Below are positions 4,755 through 8,458 of a stretch of 8,458 nucleotides of DNA, one piece after another. The notes below the pieces were generated by a model that was given only the letters and a program-made list of their open reading frames with translations, did not search any database and was not told where the DNA came from. The stretch is from an uncultured Bacilli bacterium (GTDB taxonomy: Bacteria; Bacillota_I; Bacilli_A; RF39; UBA660). Position 1 is the first letter of the stretch. Each line of letters opens with the position of its first letter. The stretch is taken from NCBI GenBank assembly GCA_944358495.1, contig CALVRF010000058.1, forward strand, positions 1 to 8,458, in the 5' to 3' direction. Position numbers and translations under genes: made by a program.

Positions 4755-7125
4755 ATTTATCACGCAATCTAGCGTCCATTTTTTCTTCAACGGTTTGAAT
4801 TATTTTTTCAAATACTTTATTAACTTCTTCCTCGGTTAAAGTTCGGCCTGGGTCTTGGAAAGTTAATGAATAAGCGATTGATTTTTCATCGGCATTGATG
4901 TGCTCGCCAGTATAGATGTCAAACACTTTAATATCGGTTAAAAGACGGCCACCAGCTTTTTTAATAAGGCTTTCAATATCACTAGACATAACATCTTTTT
5001 TAACGGCAAAAGCCATATCTTTAACAATCTCTGGGTATTTAGGAGCTTCTTTAAATTTAATTGGTTTAACGCTTGTCATCAAAGCTTCTAAAGATAATTC
5101 AGCGACGTAAACATCATCTTTAGTTAATAGTGGATGAATTTTACCAATAACTCCTATCATTTTCCTATCTAACATAATTTTAGCACCAATACCTGGGTGT
5201 AAATCTGGAAGTTCTTGTTTTTCAAAGGTATATCTATTTTTAAAGCCTAAGTAGTCTAATAGATTTTCAACAATTCCTTTTATTAAGTAGAAATCAACTT
5301 TAATGTTTTGGTTGTGCCACTGATTTAGTAAGTAATTACCTTCCATAAGAATGGCAATTTTACTTTCTTCTTGATAATTAGAATCATAGGTTTTGGCAAT
5401 TTCATAAAACATTATATCCTTTACTTTTCTTAAGCAGTTATATTCATAGGCATTTAAAAGTGAAGGAATTAAGGTTGTTCTAACTACAGATTTATCACTA
5501 CTCATTGGATTTGGCAAAATAGCATTTTCTTTATTTTCATATTTAAATTTTTTGGCCATTTCTTTAGAAACTAAGGTATAAGTTTTAGCCTCGTTAAGGC
5601 CTAACGTTCTAAGGCGTTTAGAAATTAATTTACGATATTTAATATCTTTCGCATACTCGCCTTTTTTAATAGGAACTTTTGGTAAAGTTGATACTAAATT
5701 GTGGTAACCATATAATCTTCCTACTTCTTCAGCGATATCGTTGACATAAGGTTCAATATCTAATCTTCTACTAGGAATAGTCGCTTTAAATGTGCTATCT
5801 TTATATTCGTAAGGGAAATCCAAGCGTTCAAGCTCTACTTTAACATCGTCTTCAGAAATAGTTATACCAAGCAAATTATTGATTTCTTCAGCCTTGAAAG
5901 TTACAACTTTTGGTGTTTTATCAACTTTATCGTGTTTTATAGTTCCTGAAAGGACTTTAGCGCCGGCATATTTTTCTAATAAGTGACAAGCTCTTTCGAT
6001 GGCTTTATCAGTATATTCATAGCTTAAACCTTTACCGTAACGAATTGAAGCTTCACTTCTTAAATTTAAGCGAGCTGAAGTATTTCTAATGCTGACACTA
6101 TCGAATATAGCACTTTCGATTAAAATAGTTTTAGTATTATCAGTTACTTCGGTATTTTCTCCGCCCATAACGCCAGCAATACAAACAGGTTTCTTGCCAT
6201 CAGTAATAACAATATCATTACTAGTTAATATGCGGTCAATACCATCTAAAGTTTTAATTTCTTCATTTTCTTTAGCATTTCTAACTAAAATTTTATCACC
6301 TAACGTGTCTTTATCGAAGAAGTGAAGTGGCTGACCGTATTCTAACATAACATAATTAGAAATATCGACAACGTTGTTAATTGAACGCATACCATAGGCA
6401 TTTAATCTTCTTTTAATAAATTCCGGAGACGGGCCTATTTTAACGTCGGTGACCATTTTAGCTAGATAATATGGGCATTTATCAGTTTCTACTTTTAAGC
6501 TAAAATGATTTTTGATGTCGTCTTTAATTGGTTTAGTATCGTCATTTGGCAAAGTCACTTTTCTATTTAAGATAGCGGCAATTTCATAAGCGAAACCAAT
6601 GTGATAATAACAATCATTATTACGATGTTTATGAACGTCTAATTCATATAAAGTATCTTCTAAATTAAGATATTTCATTGCATCGGCTCCTACTTTCGCT
6701 TTAGGGTCTAATTCAGCAATACCTTTGCTATAGGTTTCTTCGGTCTTTTCTTCTAAGCCTAATTCGTATAAAGCACAAATCATTCCATTAGATTCGGCGC
6801 CGCGAATTTTACTCTTTTTAATTTCAAAGTTACCTGGAAGTACAGCTCCTGGTAAAGCGACGATAACTTTGAGACCCTGTCTTACGTTAGAGGCTCCGCA
6901 AACGATTTGTTTAGTTTCTTTGCCGACATTAACCTTACAAATGTGAAGATGGTCAGAGTCTGGATGCATTTGACATTCGACTACTTCACCAATAACTAAG
7001 TTATCGATATGATTAGTAATAACTTTTTCAATGTTAATACCAGCTTTTGTTATTTTTACGGCTAGTTCATTTAAGTCTTCATCGGCAATATCAATATAGT
7101 CTTTGACCCATTCTAAATCTATCAT
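4753..7125 (-). CDS. pheT: Phenylalanine-tRNA ligase beta subunit
   Basis: PheT pairs with PheS as an (alpha-beta)2 enzyme that charges tRNA-Phe in the cytoplasm; beta binds tRNA and edits mischarged Tyr. The length of 790 residues is normal. An N-terminal OB-fold tRNA-binding domain lies at about 40-150 (MHPDSDHLHICKVNVG, IVCGASNV, IRGAESNGMI). The B3/B4 editing region is about 215-385 (NNVVDISNYVMLEYGQPLHFFD; VMGGENTEV; SEASIRYGKGL). B5 is about 405-480 (IPSRRLDIEPYVNDIAEEVGRL, split here as IPSRRLDIE and DIAEEVGRLYGY). A catalytic-like core follows, and the anticodon-binding FDX-ACB domain ends the protein from about 697 (YPEIVKDMAFAV; SIAYSLTFQ). The usual TPNR-x-DC motif is replaced by HKHRNNDC near 165-172. 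The ATG overlaps the pheS stop by one base (TAATG), with AAAGGAGG (7133-7140) 7 bases upstream, so translation is coupled to pheS. Confidence 0.98.
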   Translation of the reverse strand: MIDLEWVKDYIDIADEDLNELAVKITKAGINIEKVITNHIDNLVIGEVVECQMHPDSDHLHICKVNVGKETKQIVCGASNVRQGLKVIVALPGAVLPGNFEIKKSKIRGAESNGMICALYELGLEEKTEETYSKGIAELDPKAKVGADAMKYLNLEDTLYELDVHKHRNNDCYYHIGFAYEIAAILNRKVTLPNDDTKPIKDDIKNHFSLKVETDKCPYYLAKMVTDVKIGPSPEFIKRRLNAYGMRSINNVVDISNYVMLEYGQPLHFFDKDTLGDKILVRNAKENEEIKTLDGIDRILTSNDIVITDGKKPVCIAGVMGGENTEVTDNTKTILIESAIFDSVSIRNTSARLNLRSEASIRYGKGLSYEYTDKAIERACHLLEKYAGAKVLSGTIKHDKVDKTPKVVTFKAEEINNLLGITISEDDVKVELERLDFPYEYKDSTFKATIPSRRLDIEPYVNDIAEEVGRLYGYHNLVSTLPKVPIKKGEYAKDIKYRKLISKRLRTLGLNEAKTYTLVSKEMAKKFKYENKENAILPNPMSSDKSVVRTTLIPSLLNAYEYNCLRKVKDIMFYEIAKTYDSNYQEESKIAILMEGNYLLNQWHNQNIKVDFYLIKGIVENLLDYLGFKNRYTFEKQELPDLHPGIGAKIMLDRKMIGVIGKIHPLLTKDDVYVAELSLEALMTSVKPIKFKEAPKYPEIVKDMAFAVKKDVMSSDIESLIKKAGGRLLTDIKVFDIYTGEHINADEKSIAYSLTFQDPGRTLTEEEVNKVFEKIIQTVEEKMDARLRDK

Positions 7126-8165
7126 TAGTTAGCCTCCTTTCTATCAAATGTTTTACTTTCTCTTAAGTCGTTAGTATAAAATACTCTTAAATCATCGATA
7201 TTATACTTAAGCATGGCTAGTCTTTCAGCGCCAAAACCAAAGGCAAAACCACTCCACTCTTTAGGATCATAATTACAGTTTCTAAGCACATCAGGGTGCA
7301 CCATGCCGCCACCAGCGACAGTAATCCAGCCAGTATTTTTACAAATGTTGCAGCCTTTACCTTTACAGTGATGGCAACTAATATCCATTTCGACTGATGG
7401 TTCAGTAAATGGATAATATGATGGTCTAAATCTTGTTTGACAGTCCTCGCCAAATAAATGTTTAGCGATGATGTCAAAAGTACCTTTTAAATCGGATAAA
7501 CTGATGTTTTTATCGACAAGTAATCCCTCAATCTGCATAAATTGATGAGAATGTGTGGCATCATCATCATCACGTCTATATGTTTTACCTGGGCAAATCA
7601 TTCTAATTGGCACTTCGCCTTTTCCTTCTAACATACTTCTAATTTGGACTGGAGAAGTTTGACTACGTAAAAGTAATTCTTCGCCTTGAACATAGAAAGT
7701 ATCTTGAGCATCTCTAGCGGGATGACCTTTTGGTAAATTAAGCATTTCAAAATTGTATTTATCAAGCTCAATTTCTGGACCATCGATGACATCATATCCC
7801 ATTGACATGCAAAGTTCTTCGACGTCTTCAATAAGTTTTTCTACAATATTAGGGGCCCCGACTGGCACTTTAGTAGCTGGCAGGCTAATATCAATACTTT
7901 CGTTTTTTAATTTTTCATTTAATAAAGCAGTTTCCATAGCTTCTTTTTTACTATTAATTAAGCTAGTAGCTTCATTTTTTACTTTGTTTAAATTAGAACC
8001 AAAGGTTTTCTTTTCTTCATTACTTAAATCTTTTATTTTGGCTGATAAAACGGTTATTTCACCTTTTTTACCTAAATATTTAGTTTTTATTTCACTCAGT
8101 TCGTGATTAGTTTTAACTGCACTTAAATCACTTTTTAATGTTTCTAATATACTATCTAATTCCAT
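7125..8165 (-). CDS. pheS: Phenylalanine-tRNA ligase alpha subunit
   Basis: This catalytic subunit activates phenylalanine with ATP and transfers it to tRNA-Phe. The 346 residues match the family length. The N-terminal ~90 residues form the tRNA-contacting coiled coil. The class II core carries GPEIE (129-133), HPARDAQDTFY (148-158), LLRSQTSPVQIR (165-176), motif 2 around CPGKTYRRDDDDATHSHQFMQ (split: CPGKTYRR 191-198, THSHQFMQ 204-211) and motif 3 GFGAERLAML (310-319). Four cysteines (264, 267, 272, 275; CHHC/CNIC) form the knuckle seen in other Firmicutes PheS. The usual HP before the core (HPLT) is replaced by GAPNIV near 103-108. The start ATG is 7 bases after AAAGGAGG (8173-8180). It is the first gene of the pheST operon, controlled by a T-box leader, and overlaps pheT by one base. 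Confidence 0.98.
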   Translation of the reverse strand: MELDSILETLKSDLSAVKTNHELSEIKTKYLGKKGEITVLSAKIKDLSNEEKKTFGSNLNKVKNEATSLINSKKEAMETALLNEKLKNESIDISLPATKVPVGAPNIVEKLIEDVEELCMSMGYDVIDGPEIELDKYNFEMLNLPKGHPARDAQDTFYVQGEELLLRSQTSPVQIRSMLEGKGEVPIRMICPGKTYRRDDDDATHSHQFMQIEGLLVDKNISLSDLKGTFDIIAKHLFGEDCQTRFRPSYYPFTEPSVEMDISCHHCKGKGCNICKNTGWITVAGGGMVHPDVLRNCNYDPKEWSGFAFGFGAERLAMLKYNIDDLRVFYTNDLRESKTFDRKEAN

Positions 8166-8180
8166 CTTTTCTCCTCCTTT

Positions 8181-8407
8181 AAATAAAAAAACACGTCATC
8201 ACATAAGGACGTGATTGACGTGGTACCACCTTAATTCATAAGTAAAACTTATCTTGAAAACTATAACGCGTTACCGGCATAACTTTAATTATACAGCTTA
8301 TCAAAGTGAATTCACAAAAGATTATTTACTAGCCTTCCACCTTGTGCTAGCTCTCTATTAAATAAGGGCTTTTGCTACTACTCTTTGGTCATCGCTTTTC
8401 AAAGTAC
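8181..8407 (-). promoter_or_regulatory. T-box riboswitch leader of pheST (tRNA-Phe, specifier UUC)
   Basis: On the minus strand the T-box core AAGGTGGTACCACG (8219-8232) matches the family consensus AGGGUGGNACCGCG. Its UGGU bulge complements ACCA of a tRNA with discriminator A, as in tRNA-Phe. The upstream Stem I shows AGAGAG (8351-8356), the CTAGC/GCTAG hairpin with GGTGG (8329-8350), an AGTA-type bulge (GAGTAGTAGC), and basal CAAAG/CTTTG pairing. The specifier region reads GTGAATTCAC, with UUC (Phe) encoded at 8308-8310. Uncharged tRNA-Phe would stabilise the antiterminator and switch on pheST. The 5' end is set about 7 bases after the -10 box and is approximate. Confidence 0.93.
8185..8222 (-). 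terminator. T-box-controlled terminator ahead of pheS
   Basis: On the minus strand CACGTC-A-ATCAC pairs with GTGATGACGTG (8211-8222 with 8192-8202, one bulged base), followed by a seven-T run (8185-8191). The 5' arm shares bases with the T-box core, so antiterminator and terminator exclude each other. Confidence 0.9.
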
Positions 8408-8413
8408 AAAATA

Positions 8414-8442
8414 TTTATATCACATTTTATGCTTTTTATCAA
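8414..8442 (-). promoter_or_regulatory. Promoter of the pheST operon
   Basis: On the minus strand TTGATA (8437-8442) and TATAAA (8414-8419) are 17 bases apart, with TGA directly before the -10 box (extended -10). Transcription would begin just upstream of the T-box Stem I. Confidence 0.75.
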
Positions 8443-8458
8443 GTTTTTAAGAAAAAAA

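Noticed and set aside
4916..8106. Plus-strand and off-frame minus-strand open frames inside pheT and pheS (4916-5110, 6089-6325, 7217-7477, 7628-7831, 7753-8106)
   Set aside because: They lie wholly within well-conserved pheS/pheT coding sequence on other frames, with no ribosome sites and no recognisable protein features.

Overview
The window reads as AT-rich chromosomal DNA from a low-GC bacterium of the Bacillota/Mollicutes neighbourhood, possibly an uncultured gut lineage. The grounds are strong AAAGGAGG-type ribosome binding sites, TTGACA/TATAAT-type promoters (often with a TGN extended -10), a T-box leader on pheST, a CCA-encoding tRNA gene, and DUF285 'FDTSNVTNM' surface repeats typical of Mollicutes and gut Bacillota. 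The main reading frames are intact with TGA read as stop, so the standard code is used, not the mycoplasma code. The species assignment is inference.

Layout, left to right. (1) 2-86: tRNA-Leu(UAG) on + with a terminator. (2) 99-1933: an accessory-looking segment bounded by two ~80 bp direct repeats, each made of two consecutive hairpins. Inside is a divergent pair: a membrane-anchored DUF285/BspA-like surface protein (-) and a small tandem-XRE repressor (+). An inverted repeat sits in the intergenic region between them. A third, deleted copy of the repeat may lie in the same intergenic region. (3) 1918-2331: a conserved-looking soluble protein of unknown function (-); its last codons and stop lie in the right-hand repeat. 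(4) 2452-3461: two overlapping - strand frames joined at an A10 run. Together they look like one membrane-anchored extracellular protein of about 336 aa that needs a -1 shift to be made whole. (5) 3580-4674: a stand-alone HD-domain phosphohydrolase (-). (6) 4753-8442: the pheS-pheT operon (-), with promoter, Phe-specific T-box leader (specifier UUC) and terminators.

The housekeeping part (tRNA-Leu, pheST) is ordinary. The most interesting signals are two. The first is the repeat-bounded surface-protein/regulator segment, whose repeats carry copies of the neighbouring gene's 3' end. The second is the A AAA AAC TAA slip site in the envelope protein. No CRISPR array, transposase, integrase or rRNA was seen.
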